Source: Burkholderiales bacterium 67-32
GTDB lineage: Bacteria; Pseudomonadota; Gammaproteobacteria; Burkholderiales; Burkholderiaceae_B
Assembly: GCA_001898625.1 (NCBI GenBank)
Contig: MKUP01000026.1
Location: forward strand, 62,001 to 126,000
DNA: 64,000 nt
Direction: 5' to 3'
Position 1 is the first letter of the stretch. Each line of letters begins with the position of its first letter. The position numbers were made by a program, and so were the translations under genes. Under the pieces are notes generated by a model that saw nothing but the letters and a program-made list of their open reading frames with translations, was not told the origin of the DNA and made no database searches. Shown one piece after another: positions 29,171 to 37,233 of the stretch.

Positions 29171-29226
29171 ATCGGACAGGGCGACGGGTCCTGGTTGAAT
29201 GTGATTTCTGCCCTGGAGGCTGATTG

Positions 29227-29652
29227 ATGGCTACGGTGGTGCGGCTGTTGGCGGCGCTGTGGTGTGGGGCGCTTTGGACGATCGGGCTGCTGGTGGTGCC
29301 GCTGTTGTTTTCGCAGCTCGAACCCATGCGCGCGGCGGCGACGGCGGGGTCGTTGTTCCGCTTGCTGGCCTATGGCGGACTGGTGGTGGCGCTGTTGGTG
29401 CTGCTGCTGGACCGGCTGGGGCGTGGGTTGCCGCTGGGAGCGGCTGGGCGCCGCACCGTGCTGGTCATGGCCGTGGGAGTGGGGTTGGGGTATTTCGGCA
29501 CCCGGCCCGTGATGGACTACGGGCGGGCCTTGATCGCCGCCGGCCAGGCCGTACCCGCCTGGGCGGATTTCGGGACCTGGCACGGGGTGTCGAGCGTGCT
29601 TTACTTCTTGGTGGCGGTCCTGGGCTTGCGGCTGGTGGTGGTCGTGCGTTGA
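29227..29652 (+). CDS. DUF4149 domain membrane protein
   Basis: This 141-residue protein has four predicted membrane helices: residues about 5-25 (VVRLLAALWCGALWTIGLLVVPLLF), 42-62, 75-95 and 120-140 (VLYFLVAVLGLRLVVVV). It fits the DUF4149/TMEM205-like family, whose members sit next to yhbY or greA in betaproteobacteria; no biochemical function is known. ATG 29227 has GGAGG 7 nt upstream; the TTG just before it is disfavoured. The last 52 bp overlap the 3' end of the convergent yhbY gene. Confidence 0.8.
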   Translation: MATVVRLLAALWCGALWTIGLLVVPLLFSQLEPMRAAATAGSLFRLLAYGGLVVALLVLLLDRLGRGLPLGAAGRRTVLVMAVGVGLGYFGTRPVMDYGRALIAAGQAVPAWADFGTWHGVSSVLYFLVAVLGLRLVVVVR

Positions 29653-30350
29653 CCGCCTTCGGCCGGCCGGCTACGGGCGCCGGCGCGCAGCGACAGTGCG
29701 CTGCCCGCCCGCTTGGCCGCCGGCTTGCCGGCGGCGGTCTTGCGGGCCGCGCCGAGCGTGGAGCTCAGGCCCGAAGGCCGGCGGGCCGGCGTGGTGCGCG
29801 CGGCGCCCCGGCGCGAACCGGTTTCCTCGTGGGTGGAAGGCCGCTGGCGCTTGTCCGTGCCCAGGTAGCGTTCCCGGGCGGTCATGGCGCTGTCGTCGCG
29901 TTCCGCGCGTTCCTGGCGTTCCGCCCGGGTACGGGCAGGTGCCGCGGGCTTGCCGGCCACCGCCAGCTTCTTGGGCAGGTGGGCTTCGTTGGCCTTGCGC
30001 GCGCCGGTACCCAGCGTGGATACGTCCGACTTGGACTTGCGGGCGCCCAGCAGGTCGGCCGCGTCGGGATCGCGCTCGGTCGGGCGGTACAGGATGAAGA
30101 CCTTGCCCAGGTGATGGACAGGCGCGCAGGAAAGCTCGCCGCAGATCTGGTAGAGCAGTTCGTCTCGCGTGGCGCGGTCTTCGCCGCCGGCGCGGACCTT
30201 GATCAGGCCGTGCGCCGAGAGGTTGCGGTCGATTTCCTGCAGGACGGCTTCGCTCAGGCCCTTGTCGCCGATGAGGACGACCGGTTTGAGCGGGTGGGCA
30301 GCGGCCCGGAGGGCGCTGCGCATTGTCGAATTGATGTCTAGGACTGGCAT
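29601..30350 (-). CDS. YhbY-type CRM-domain RNA-binding protein with long basic tail
   Basis: This 249-residue protein has residues 1-95 as a CRS1/YhbY (CRM) domain: LRAAAHPLKPVVLIGDKGLSEAVLQEIDRNL, LIKVRAGG in the conserved loop, and LGKVFILYRP at the end. YhbY associates with pre-50S ribosomal subunits in E. coli, where it is about 97 residues. Here a further 155 residues rich in Arg, Lys, Ala, Pro and Thr follow and look disordered and nucleic-acid binding. ATG 30350 starts MPVLDINSTMRSALRA. It is divergent from rlmE with 117 bp between starts. Confidence 0.83.
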   Translation of the reverse strand: MPVLDINSTMRSALRAAAHPLKPVVLIGDKGLSEAVLQEIDRNLSAHGLIKVRAGGEDRATRDELLYQICGELSCAPVHHLGKVFILYRPTERDPDAADLLGARKSKSDVSTLGTGARKANEAHLPKKLAVAGKPAAPARTRAERQERAERDDSAMTARERYLGTDKRQRPSTHEETGSRRGAARTTPARRPSGLSSTLGAARKTAAGKPAAKRAGSALSLRAGARSRPAEGGQRTTTTSRKPRTATKK

Positions 30351-30467
30351 GACGAGATTGTACGGGAGCCGGGCCAACGGCGCGATGGCCAGTCCGCAGT
30401 ATGCTCCGGATAGCGCGGCGATGCCGCATTGATTTGAATCGATACCGACCCGGATGACCGGGCAGAT

Positions 30468-31118
30468 ATGGCCAAGAACAAGTTTTCGAAGAACTGGTTG
30501 CACCAGCACATCAACGATCCCTACGTGAAGCTCGCGCAGCAGAAGGGATACCGTGCCCGGGCCGCCTTCAAGCTGACCGAGATCCTGGACACCGAGAAGC
30601 TCATGCGGCCGGGCGACGTGGTCATCGACCTCGGCTCGGCGCCCGGCAGCTGGTCCCAGGTCGCCCGCGAGCGCCTGGCCGGCCCGCAGGGTACGATACG
30701 GGGACGGATCATTGCGCTGGACCTGCTTCCCATGGAGCCCGTGGCCGGGGTGGAGTTCATCCAGGGCGACTTCCGCGAGGAAGAGGTGCTGCGCCAGCTC
30801 GAGGCCCTGCTGGGCAGTCAGCCGGTGGACCTTGTAATTTCCGACATGGCCCCCAATCTATCGGGGGTCGGTGCGGCGGACTCGGCGCGTATCCAGCATG
30901 TGTGCGATCTGGCACGGGAATTCTCGCAAGAGCACCTCAAGCCCGACGGGGCGCTGATCGTGAAGGCTTTTCACGGCAGCGGCTTTTCCCAGATCGTGCA
31001 GAGTTTCAAGCAGACTTTCCGCAGGGTGGTGGAACGCAAGCCCAAGGCGTCGCGGGACAAATCCTCCGAGACCTTTCTCGTGGGGGTAGGGCTGAAGAAT
31101 CCCGGCGGCCGACAATAG
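30468..31118 (+). CDS. rlmE: 23S rRNA (uridine-2'-O-)-methyltransferase RlmE (FtsJ/RrmJ)
   Basis: This 216-residue SAM-dependent enzyme methylates the 2'-O of U2552 (E. coli numbering) in 23S rRNA. The K-D-K-E tetrad context is visible: [11 protein letters not shown] (first Lys), [13 protein letters not shown] (SAM motif I), [13 protein letters not shown] (Asp), [12 protein letters not shown] (Lys), and [14 protein letters not shown] (Glu). Length matches the family. It lies 79 bp upstream of ftsH, the conserved rlmE-ftsH pair known in proteobacteria. Confidence 0.96.
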   Translation: MAKNKFSKNWLHQHINDPYVKLAQQKGYRARAAFKLTEILDTEKLMRPGDVVIDLGSAPGSWSQVARERLAGPQGTIRGRIIALDLLPMEPVAGVEFIQGDFREEEVLRQLEALLGSQPVDLVISDMAPNLSGVGAADSARIQHVCDLAREFSQEHLKPDGALIVKAFHGSGFSQIVQSFKQTFRRVVERKPKASRDKSSETFLVGVGLKNPGGRQ

Positions 31119-31123
31119 TAGAA

Positions 31124-31161
31124 TCGGACTTAGTGTCCGATCGGGCCGGGCATTTCCCGGC
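31124..31161 (+). other. Two back-to-back hairpins between rlmE and ftsH
   Basis: TCGGAC-ttagt-GTCCGA (31124-31140) is followed after 4 bp by GCCGGG-catt​t-CCCGGC (31145-31161). Neither has a T-tract, so they are more likely an mRNA processing or stability element, or part of the ftsH leader, than a terminator. The octamer CCGATCGG occurs on both sides of the second hairpin. Confidence 0.5.
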
Positions 31162-31197
31162 AGGTCGACCGATCGGCAATCAAGTAGGAGATCGACC

Positions 31198-33084
31198 TTG
31201 AACAATATGTTCTCCAAAGTCGCGGTCTGGATGGTGATCGCATTCGTCCTGTTTACGGTCTTCAAGCAGTTCGAGGGCCGTACCCGTCCGCAGGACACCG
31301 TGTCCTACTCCCAGTTCATGGAGGAGGCCAAGGCCGGGCGCATTCAGAAAGTCGACATCCAGGGCGACGTGCTGGGCGTCACGCCTACCGACGGCCGTCC
31401 CTACAGCATCACGTCCCCCGGCGATCTCTGGCTGGTCAGCGACCTGATGAAGTACGGCGTCCAGGTATCGGGCAAGGCCAAGGAAGAGCCCTCGCTCTTC
31501 ATGAGCATCTTCGTCTCGTGGTTCCCGATGCTGCTGCTGATCGGCGTCTGGATATTCTTCATGCGCCAGATGCAGGGCGGCGGGCGCGGCGGCGCGTTCA
31601 ACTTCGGCAAGTCGCGCGCGCGCATGCTGGACGAGAACTCCAACACGGTCACCTTCGCCGACGTCGCGGGCTGCGACGAGGCCAAGGAAGACGTCCAGGA
31701 ACTGGTCGATTTCCTGCGCGACCCCTCGAAATTCCAGAAGCTGGGCGGCCGCATTCCGCGCGGCGTGCTGATGGTGGGTTCGCCCGGTACCGGCAAGACG
31801 CTGCTGGCGCGCGCCATCGCTGGCGAGGCCAAGGTGCCTTTCTTCAGCATCTCGGGTTCGGATTTCGTCGAAATGTTCGTCGGCGTGGGTGCGGCCCGCG
31901 TGCGCGACATGTTCGAGAACGCCAAGAAACATGCCCCCTGCATCATCTTCATCGATGAAATCGACGCGGTCGGCCGCCAGCGCGGCGCCGGCCTGGGCGG
32001 CGGCAACGACGAGCGCGAGCAGACCCTGAACCAGATGCTGGTGGAAATGGACGGCTTCGAGACCGGCCAGGGCATCATCGTGATCGCCGCCACCAACCGG
32101 CCCGACGTGCTCGACCCCGCGCTGCTGCGCCCGGGCCGCTTCGACCGCCAGGTCGTGGTGCCGCTGCCCGACATCCGCGGCCGCGAGCAGATCCTGAAGG
32201 TCCACATGCGCAAGGTGCCGGTGTCGTCCGACGTCGACGCGACCATCCTGGCCCGCGGCACGCCCGGTTTCTCGGGCGCCGACCTGGCCAACCTCGTGAA
32301 CGAGGCCGCGCTGTTCGCCGCCCGTCGCAGCGGCCGCACGGTGGACATGCTGGACTTCGAGAAGGCCAAGGACAAGATCATCATGGGCGCCGAGCGCCGC
32401 TCCATCGTCATGCCCGAGGAAGAGCGCCGCAACACCGCCTATCACGAGTCCGGCCACGCCATCGTCGCCAAGATGCTGCCCAAGACCGACCCGGTGCACA
32501 AGGTCACGATCATCCCGCGCGGCCGTGCGCTGGGCGTGACCATGCAGTTGCCCGAGGGCGATCGCTACAGCATGGACAAGGACCGCATGTTGAACACCAT
32601 CGCGGTGCTGTTCGGCGGCCGCATCGCCGAAGAAGTGTTCATGAACCAGATGACCACCGGCGCCTCGAACGACTTCGAACGGGCGACCCAGATCGCGCGT
32701 GACATGGTCACCCGCTACGGCATGACCGACTCGCTGGGCCCCATGGTTTATGCCGAGAACGAAGGCGAGGTGTTCCTGGGCCGCAGCATCACCAAGACGA
32801 CCCAGGTGTCCGAGGCGACCATGCAGAAGGTCGACGGCGAGATCCGCCGCATCATCGACGAGCAGTACACGGTGGCTCGCAAGATCCTGGAGGACAACCG
32901 CGACAAGGTCGAGGTCATGACCCGCGCGCTGCTCGAATGGGAAACCATCGACGCCGACCAGATCAACGACATCGTCGACGGACGCCCGCCGCGGCCGCCC
33001 AAGGCCTCGGATTCGGCCGGCGCACCGCCCAACACGCCGCCCAGCACCGGCGGTGTCGCGCAGAACGCGACGGCGCCGGCGTAG
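31198..33084 (+). CDS. ftsH: ATP-dependent zinc metalloprotease FtsH
   Basis: This 628-residue hexameric membrane protease degrades misfolded membrane and selected regulatory proteins. The TTG start at 31198 has AGGAG 7 nt upstream; the ATG at 31207 would be too far from it. Helix 1 is about residues 8-22, the periplasmic domain runs to about 100, and helix 2 ([23 protein letters not shown]) follows. The AAA domain has Walker A GSPGTGKT (194-201), Walker B IIFIDEID and the second region of homology [21 protein letters not shown]. The zinc site HESGH spans 416-420. The Pro/Ala-rich tail is short. A terminator lies about 100 bp downstream. Confidence 0.97.
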   Translation: MNNMFSKVAVWMVIAFVLFTVFKQFEGRTRPQDTVSYSQFMEEAKAGRIQKVDIQGDVLGVTPTDGRPYSITSPGDLWLVSDLMKYGVQVSGKAKEEPSLFMSIFVSWFPMLLLIGVWIFFMRQMQGGGRGGAFNFGKSRARMLDENSNTVTFADVAGCDEAKEDVQELVDFLRDPSKFQKLGGRIPRGVLMVGSPGTGKTLLARAIAGEAKVPFFSISGSDFVEMFVGVGAARVRDMFENAKKHAPCIIFIDEIDAVGRQRGAGLGGGNDEREQTLNQMLVEMDGFETGQGIIVIAATNRPDVLDPALLRPGRFDRQVVVPLPDIRGREQILKVHMRKVPVSSDVDATILARGTPGFSGADLANLVNEAALFAARRSGRTVDMLDFEKAKDKIIMGAERRSIVMPEEERRNTAYHESGHAIVAKMLPKTDPVHKVTIIPRGRALGVTMQLPEGDRYSMDKDRMLNTIAVLFGGRIAEEVFMNQMTTGASNDFERATQIARDMVTRYGMTDSLGPMVYAENEGEVFLGRSITKTTQVSEATMQKVDGEIRRIIDEQYTVARKILEDNRDKVEVMTRALLEWETIDADQINDIVDGRPPRPPKASDSAGAPPNTPPSTGGVAQNATAPA

Positions 33085-33085
33085 A

Positions 33086-33165
33086 GGTCCCCCCCTACGC
33101 GCTTCGCGCGCCCCCCAGGGGGCGGCACTGGCGGACCGGCGGAGCCGGATCCGCTGTGCCCTGGG
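33086..33165 (+). repeat. Three-hairpin intergenic repeat, copy B (after ftsH)
   Basis: It begins 2 bp after the ftsH stop. Hairpin 1 is GCGC-tt-CGCGC-like, hairpin 2 is CCCCC-a-GGGGG. In hairpin 3 the outer arm is GGCAC/GTGCC and the middle arm GCGGA/TCCGC, where copy A has ATGCG/CGCAT and GTGG/CCAC; the tip is CCGGC-gga-GCCGG. Both sides of the stem changed together, which is the compensatory pattern expected of a selected structure. Confidence 0.85.
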
Positions 33166-33182
33166 GGCAATTGGTTGGTGGA

Positions 33183-33213
33183 GGGCGGCGTTTTTGCCGC
33201 CCTTTGTTGTTTT
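33183..33213 (+). terminator. Rho-independent terminator after ftsH
   Basis: GGGCGGC (33183-33189) pairs perfectly with GCCGCCC (33196-33202) around a GTTTTT loop and is followed by TTTGTTGTTTT. It lies 18 bp after repeat copy B and 16 bp before folP, so it should end or reduce ftsH transcription before folP. Confidence 0.8.
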
Positions 33214-33228
33214 ATGGCGTAAGCATGC

Positions 33229-34095
33229 ATGCAGGATTCCGTGCCAATTCATTCTGATACGCCGCCTCGGCTTCAGTGCGGTCGTTTTTCTCTTGAATTT
33301 TCCCGGCCGTTGGTCATGGGGATCATCAACGTCACGCCGGATTCGTTTTCCGATGGGGGGAAGGCTCTGGCGTTGGACGCGGGGATCGCGCATGCGCGGC
33401 AGTTGGTCGCGGAAGGGGCCGACATGCTGGATATCGGGGGCGAGTCGACGCGGCCGGGGGCGGCGCCGGTGGCGTTGGAGGACGAGCTGGCTCGGTTGTT
33501 GCCGTTGATCGAGGCGCTGCGGGAATGCGGGGTGCCGTTGTCGGTGGATACCTTCAAGCCGGCGGTGATGCGGGCGGTGCTGGATGCGGGCGCCGACATG
33601 ATCAACGACATCTACGGTTTTCGGCAGCCGGGCGCCATCGAGGCGGTGGCGCGGGGCGCGAGCGGTTTGTGCCTGATGCACATGCAGGGCGAGCCGCGCA
33701 CCATGCAGCAGGCGCCGTCCTATCACGACGTGGTCGGCGACGTGGCCGCTTTCCTGCGCGAGCACGCGGAGCGCCTGGTGGCGGCGGGCGTGGCCCGCGA
33801 GCGGATTTGTCTGGACCCGGGGTTCGGCTTTGGCAAGACCACCGCCCACAACTACCAGCTCATGCGTAGTTTGCCCACTATCGGGGCGCTGGGATATCCG
33901 CTACTAATCGGAGTGTCCCGCAAGACCATGATTGGGGCGGTGACCGGCAGGCCCGTGGGGGAACGGGTGGCCGGCAGTGTCGCGGCGGCGCTGGCCGCGG
34001 TGGAGCGCGGGGCGGCCATCGTCCGTGTCCACGACGTCGCGGCCACGGTGGACGCCCTGAAGGTCTGGCAAGCGGTGCGGGCCTGGAACGAATGA
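33229..34095 (+). CDS. folP: Dihydropteroate synthase
   Basis: This 288-residue folate enzyme joins p-aminobenzoate to hydroxymethyl-dihydropterin diphosphate and is the target of sulfonamides. It has [16 protein letters not shown] (about residues 29-44, Mg and diphosphate site), [59 protein letters not shown] and [12 protein letters not shown]: all expected TIM-barrel strands in order. ATG 33229 is used; an overlapping ATG lies 4 bp earlier in another frame. glmM follows after 52 bp, the conserved folP-glmM arrangement. Confidence 0.96.
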   Translation: MQDSVPIHSDTPPRLQCGRFSLEFSRPLVMGIINVTPDSFSDGGKALALDAGIAHARQLVAEGADMLDIGGESTRPGAAPVALEDELARLLPLIEALRECGVPLSVDTFKPAVMRAVLDAGADMINDIYGFRQPGAIEAVARGASGLCLMHMQGEPRTMQQAPSYHDVVGDVAAFLREHAERLVAAGVARERICLDPGFGFGKTTAHNYQLMRSLPTIGALGYPLLIGVSRKTMIGAVTGRPVGERVAGSVAAALAAVERGAAIVRVHDVAATVDALKVWQAVRAWNE

Positions 34096-34098
34096 TGG

Positions 34099-34117
34099 CC
34101 GCGCGCTTCTCGCGCGG
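34099..34117 (+). other. Perfect 7-bp hairpin between folP and glmM
   Basis: CCGCGCG-cttct-CGCGCGG lies 3 bp after the folP stop, without a T-tract. It may adjust mRNA stability or read-through in the folP-glmM transcript. The gap to glmM is only 52 bp. Confidence 0.5.
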
Positions 34118-34147
34118 ACAAGAACAACAAGCAGGGGGCCATCCAAG

Positions 34148-35488
34148 ATGGTGGGACGACGCAAATATTTCGGTACCGACGGCATTCGAGGCAAGGTCGG
34201 ATCAAAGGTCATCAACGCGGAGTTCGCACTGCGCCTTGGCTACGCAGCAGGGCGCGTGCTGACGGCGGAGCATCGCGAGGGCGGGCGGCCGGTCGTTTTG
34301 ATCGGGAAGGACACGCGCATCTCCGGCTATATGCTGGAATCAGCGCTCGAGGCGGGGCTGTCCGCGGCGGGCATCGACGTCCTCCTGGCCGGGCCCATGC
34401 CCACGCCGGCCATCGCCTACTTGACGCGGGCGCTGCGCCTGTCGGCCGGCATCGTGATCAGCGCCTCGCACAATCCTTATTTCGACAACGGCATCAAGTT
34501 CTTCTCGGCCACCGGCATGAAGCTGGCCGACGAGGTCGAGCTGCGCATCGAGGCCGAGCTGGGCGAACCGGTCGGCTGCGTGTCGTCCGGCAAGCTGGGC
34601 CGCGCCAAGCGCCTGACGGATGCCGCGGGCCGCTACATCGAGTTCTGCAAGAGCGGTTTTCCCAACGATCTCGACCTGACGGACATGCGGCTGGTGATCG
34701 ACGCCGCCCATGGCGCCGCCTACCACGTGGCGCCCGCCGTGTTCGAGGAACTGGGCGCCACCGTGACCTGCATAGGCTGTGCGCCCAACGGGATGAACAT
34801 CAACGACGGCGTCGGCGCCACGCACCTGGATGCGCTGGCCGAGGCGGTGCAGGCGCAGAAGGCCGAGCTGGGCATCGCGCTGGACGGCGATGCCGATCGC
34901 GTGCTGATGGTCGATGGCGACGGCAGGCGCTACAACGGCGACGAGCTGCTGTATGCCATCGTGGCGGATCGCCTGCTGGCCGGGCCGGTGGCGGGCGTGG
35001 TCGGCACGCAGATGACCAATCTTGCCTTCGAACACCGGATGCGCGACCTGGGCGTGCCCTTTGCGCGGGCCGCCGTGGGCGACCGCTACGTGCTGGCGAT
35101 GCTGCGCAAGAAGGGCTGGCTGTATGGCGGCGAAAGCTCCGGCCATGTGCTGTGCCTGGATCGCCATACGACGGGGGACGGCACCATGGCCGCGCTCCAG
35201 GTGCTGGCGGCGATGCGCCGCCAGGGCAAGTCGCTGGCTCAGTTGCTGGAACCGCTGCGGCTGTATCCTCAGAAACTGGTCAACGTACCGCTCGCGCCAG
35301 GCGTGGATTGGCACGAGCATGCCGGCCTGGCCCAGGCCAGGGAAGAGGTTGAACGGCGGCTGGATGGGCAGGGGCGGGTACTGATCCGTGCCTCGGGCAC
35401 CGAGCCCAAGCTGCGCCTGATGGTCGAGGCGGCCGACGAGGCGCTGGTCGACGACTGCCTGGCCCTCCTGTCCGCCAGTCTCGCCTAG
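34148..35488 (+). CDS. glmM: Phosphoglucosamine mutase
   Basis: This 446-residue enzyme converts glucosamine-6-phosphate to glucosamine-1-phosphate for UDP-GlcNAc, and so feeds peptidoglycan, LPS and possibly the EPS encoded here. [14 protein letters not shown] opens the protein. The phosphoserine loop [17 protein letters not shown] lies near residue 100, the metal loop [16 protein letters not shown] near 250, the sugar-binding loop GGESSGHVL near 330, and the phosphate-binding loop [15 protein letters not shown] near 415. Length is normal. Confidence 0.96.
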   Translation: MVGRRKYFGTDGIRGKVGSKVINAEFALRLGYAAGRVLTAEHREGGRPVVLIGKDTRISGYMLESALEAGLSAAGIDVLLAGPMPTPAIAYLTRALRLSAGIVISASHNPYFDNGIKFFSATGMKLADEVELRIEAELGEPVGCVSSGKLGRAKRLTDAAGRYIEFCKSGFPNDLDLTDMRLVIDAAHGAAYHVAPAVFEELGATVTCIGCAPNGMNINDGVGATHLDALAEAVQAQKAELGIALDGDADRVLMVDGDGRRYNGDELLYAIVADRLLAGPVAGVVGTQMTNLAFEHRMRDLGVPFARAAVGDRYVLAMLRKKGWLYGGESSGHVLCLDRHTTGDGTMAALQVLAAMRRQGKSLAQLLEPLRLYPQKLVNVPLAPGVDWHEHAGLAQAREEVERRLDGQGRVLIRASGTEPKLRLMVEAADEALVDDCLALLSASLA

Positions 35489-35507
35489 CTTGGGCGGCGG
35501 GGCGCCC

Positions 35508-35525
35508 CTGTCAAGCCTCAGTCAT
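35508..35525 (+). promoter_or_regulatory. Weak Pho-box-like site upstream of sixA
   Basis: CTGTCAAGCCTCAGTCAT has the 7+4+7 layout of a PhoB site (consensus CTGTCATAAATCTGTCAY) with good half-sites but a GC-rich spacer. A -10-like CACAAT (35536-35541) lies 10 bp after it, the spacing expected when a Pho box replaces the -35. It is weaker than the sites at 36359, 38926 and 47636. Confidence 0.35.
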
Positions 35526-35555
35526 GCCCCGCGGGCACAATCGGGAACTTCGATT

Positions 35556-36029
35556 ATGACCATGCAAGCATCGTCCATGAACCTGATTCTCTGGCGCCAC
35601 GCCGAGGCCGAAGACGGCCCGAACGACCTGCAGCGCGCCTTGACGCGGCGCGGGCACAAGCAGGCCGAGGCCGTCGCGGCGTGGCTTCGGGCCCATGCCC
35701 CTGCCGATCTGATGGTCATGGCCAGCCCCGCGGTACGCACACGCCAGACCGCCGATGTCCTGGGCTGCGACTACACCGTCGTGCCGGACCTGGCGCCCGA
35801 GGCCTCGCCGGCCCACGTCCTGGCCGCCACAGGCTGGCCCCTGTCGCCGCGGTCGGTCCTGGTCGTAGGCCACCAGCCGACGCTGGGCCGCGTGGCCAGC
35901 ACCCTGCTGGCCGGCGAAGACCTGCCTTGGAGCCTGAAGAAGGGCGGCCTCTGGTGGCTGGCACGCCGCCAGCGGGACGAGGACTTCCAGGTCGTCATCC
36001 GCGCCGTCATCAATCCCGAATTCGTCTGA
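35556..36029 (+). CDS. sixA: SixA-like phosphohistidine phosphatase (histidine phosphatase family)
   Basis: This roughly 157-residue cytoplasmic phosphatase has LILWRHAEAEDGPND near the N-terminus, with the catalytic RHA motif. MASPAVRTRQTADVL and VLVVGHQPTLGRVASTLL (second catalytic His) complete the SixA fold. SixA in E. coli dephosphorylates phosphohistidine in a phosphotransferase protein; the target here is not known. I use ATG 35556 (GGGAA 8 nt upstream). The ATG at 35577 (MNLILWRH) matches the usual family start and would fit the Pho-like promoter better. Repeat copy C starts 8 bp after the stop. Confidence 0.88.
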   Translation: MTMQASSMNLILWRHAEAEDGPNDLQRALTRRGHKQAEAVAAWLRAHAPADLMVMASPAVRTRQTADVLGCDYTVVPDLAPEASPAHVLAATGWPLSPRSVLVVGHQPTLGRVASTLLAGEDLPWSLKKGGLWWLARRQRDEDFQVVIRAVINPEFV

Positions 36030-36036
36030 CGGAAAG

Positions 36037-36120
36037 CCCACCCCCTACCCGCTTCCGCGGGCCCCCTCAAGGGGGCGATGCGGGTGGACCGGCGGAGCCG
36101 GATCCACCGCATCCTGGGTC
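36037..36120 (+). repeat. Three-hairpin intergenic repeat, copy C (after sixA)
   Basis: In hairpin 1 the stem is CCCGC/GCGGG where copies B and D have CGCGC-type arms, again a paired change. Hairpin 2 is CCCCCT-ca-AGGGGG. Hairpin 3 has ATGCG/CGCAT, GTGG/CCAC and a CCGGC-gga-GCCGG tip. It forms the left arm of the palindrome at 36037-36290. Confidence 0.85.
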
Positions 36121-36143
36121 TAGTGGGACCTTCTTGGGTCGTG

Positions 36144-36184
36144 GCACGGTTGCTATCGCTGGCAGCCAGCGGTAGCAACCGTGC
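36144..36184. repeat. Central 19-bp-stem hairpin of the composite palindrome
   Basis: GCACGGTTGCTA (36144-36155) pairs perfectly with TAGCAACCGTGC (36173-36184); after one T-G position CGCTGG pairs CCAGCG around a CAG loop. It is long enough to form a cruciform or a very stable RNA hairpin, and it has no T-tract in either direction. Confidence 0.85.
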
Positions 36185-36208
36185 TTCAGTCCAAGATGGT
36201 TTCCCTAG

Positions 36209-36290
36209 ACCCAGGAAACCGCGGATCTGGCTTTGCCAGTCCGCCGGTTTCGCCCCCTGGGGGGCGCGCGAAGCGCGTAGGGGGGGACTC
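36209..36290 (-). repeat. Three-hairpin intergenic repeat, copy D (inverted)
   Basis: Read on the minus strand it has the C-tract, TACGCGC hairpin 1 and CCCCCC-a-GGGGG hairpin 2. Hairpin 3 has outer arm GAAACC/GGTTTC, middle arm GCGGA/TCCGC and tip CTGGC-aaa-GCCAG. Tip and outer arm both differ from the other copies on both sides of the stem. Confidence 0.85.
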
Positions 36291-36358
36291 CATTCGTAAG
36301 CAGGCGTTTCCGGCGGGACACGGGTATTCGGGTCACGGGTATCGTTTGATTCATGGTA

Positions 36359-36376
36359 CCGTCATTATTCTGTCAA
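36359..36376 (+). promoter_or_regulatory. Pho box upstream of the olsB-like gene
   Basis: CCGTCATTATTCTGTCAA keeps the 7+4+7 direct-repeat form of a PhoB site (consensus CTGTCATAAATCTGTCAY), differing mainly at position 2, in the spacer and at the last base. It ends 53 bp before the ATG at 36430. A PhoB-driven start would suit phosphate-starvation induction of ornithine-lipid synthesis. No strong -10 is visible 10 bp downstream. Confidence 0.55.
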
Positions 36377-36429
36377 TGACGTGAAACGCTAAGCACCGAC
36401 ACTCGACTTACCTGTCAAGGAGTGTGCAT

Positions 36430-37233
36430 ATGCTCGAATTCACCCGCATCGAAGCGCGTCGCGGCCTGGCCGACGAACTTCATGGCGGTGTCCAGACCCC
36501 CGGCCTGGCAGTGGGGTTGGCGCGTTCCTGGGAAGAGGTCAGGCAAGCCCAGCGCCTGCGCTACGAGGTGTTCACCGAAGACATGGGGGCCGTGTTCCCG
36601 ACCGCCATGGACGGCATCGACGAGGACCAGTTCGATGCCTGGTGCGAACACCTCATCGTGCGCGAACTGGATACCGACCGGGTCGTGGGAACCTACCGCA
36701 TCCTGGGGCCCGATCAGGCCCGCCACGCCGGCGGCTATTACTCCGAATCCGAGTTCGACCTGTCCGGCCTGGGAGCCATCCGCAGCGAGCTGGTCGAATT
36801 CGGACGCTCCTGCACCCACCGCGACTACCGCAGCGGAGCCGTGATCATGCTGCTGTGGTCGGGGCTGGCGGAGTTCCTGCGCCGCACCGGCAAACGCTAT
36901 GTGTTCGGCTGCGCCAGTGTCAGCCTGCGCGACGACGGCGCGACCGCCGCGGGGGTGTACCGCTCGGTGGCGGCCGACATCGAACAGGCCCGCGATCTGC
37001 GCGTGCAGCCGCTGCACCGGCTGCCCGTCGAGCGCCTGGACTGCAATCTGCCGACCCGCGTACCGCCGCTGATCAAGGGCTACCTGAAAGTGGGCGCCCG
37101 CGTGTGCGGCGAGCCTGCCTGGGATGCCGATTTCAACACGGCCGATTTCCCCATGCTGCTATCCATCGACGCGCTGGACGACCGCTACCGCCGGCACTTC
37201 GGGCTGGAATCCCAGGTCTCGAGGCGCTCGTGA
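36430..37233 (+). CDS. olsB: OlsB-like N-acyltransferase (GNAT/hemolysin-type acyl-ACP acyltransferase)
   Basis: This 267-residue cytoplasmic enzyme of the OlsB family transfers a 3-hydroxyacyl group from acyl-ACP to ornithine to make lyso-ornithine lipid. Family features include ARSWEEVRQAQRLRYEVFTEDMGA near residue 30, DEDQFDAWCEHLIVRE, VVGTYRIL, the ELVEFGRSCTHRDYRSGAVIMLLWSGLAEF core, FGCASVSL, and LPTRVPPLIKGYLKVGARVCGEPAWDADFNTADFPMLL near the C-terminus. ATG 36430 has AAGGAG 7 nt upstream; the GTG at 36424 is too close to it. A Pho-box-like site precedes it. The second enzyme, OlsA, is not intact here, only a short basic reading frame follows. Confidence 0.8.
   Translation: MLEFTRIEARRGLADELHGGVQTPGLAVGLARSWEEVRQAQRLRYEVFTEDMGAVFPTAMDGIDEDQFDAWCEHLIVRELDTDRVVGTYRILGPDQARHAGGYYSESEFDLSGLGAIRSELVEFGRSCTHRDYRSGAVIMLLWSGLAEFLRRTGKRYVFGCASVSLRDDGATAAGVYRSVAADIEQARDLRVQPLHRLPVERLDCNLPTRVPPLIKGYLKVGARVCGEPAWDADFNTADFPMLLSIDALDDRYRRHFGLESQVSRRS

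Larger units (their letters stand above)
36037..36290. repeat. 254-bp composite palindrome made of repeat copies C and D
   Basis: Copy C on the left and copy D, inverted, on the right flank similar inner arms (GGGTCTAGTGGGACC at 36117, and the complement of GGTTTCCCTAGACCC at 36199-36213) and a central hairpin at 36144-36184. The centre of the whole structure (about 36164) coincides with the loop of the central hairpin. It occupies most of the 400-bp gap between sixA and the olsB-like gene; I see no gene in this gap. Confidence 0.8.

Noticed and set aside
36030-36430. An insertion sequence or MITE in the sixA-olsB gap
   Set aside because: No transposase, no terminal target duplication was seen, and the single-copy versions after greA and ftsH show that the unit is the short repeat, not a transposon end pair. 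Kept as a palindrome finding only.
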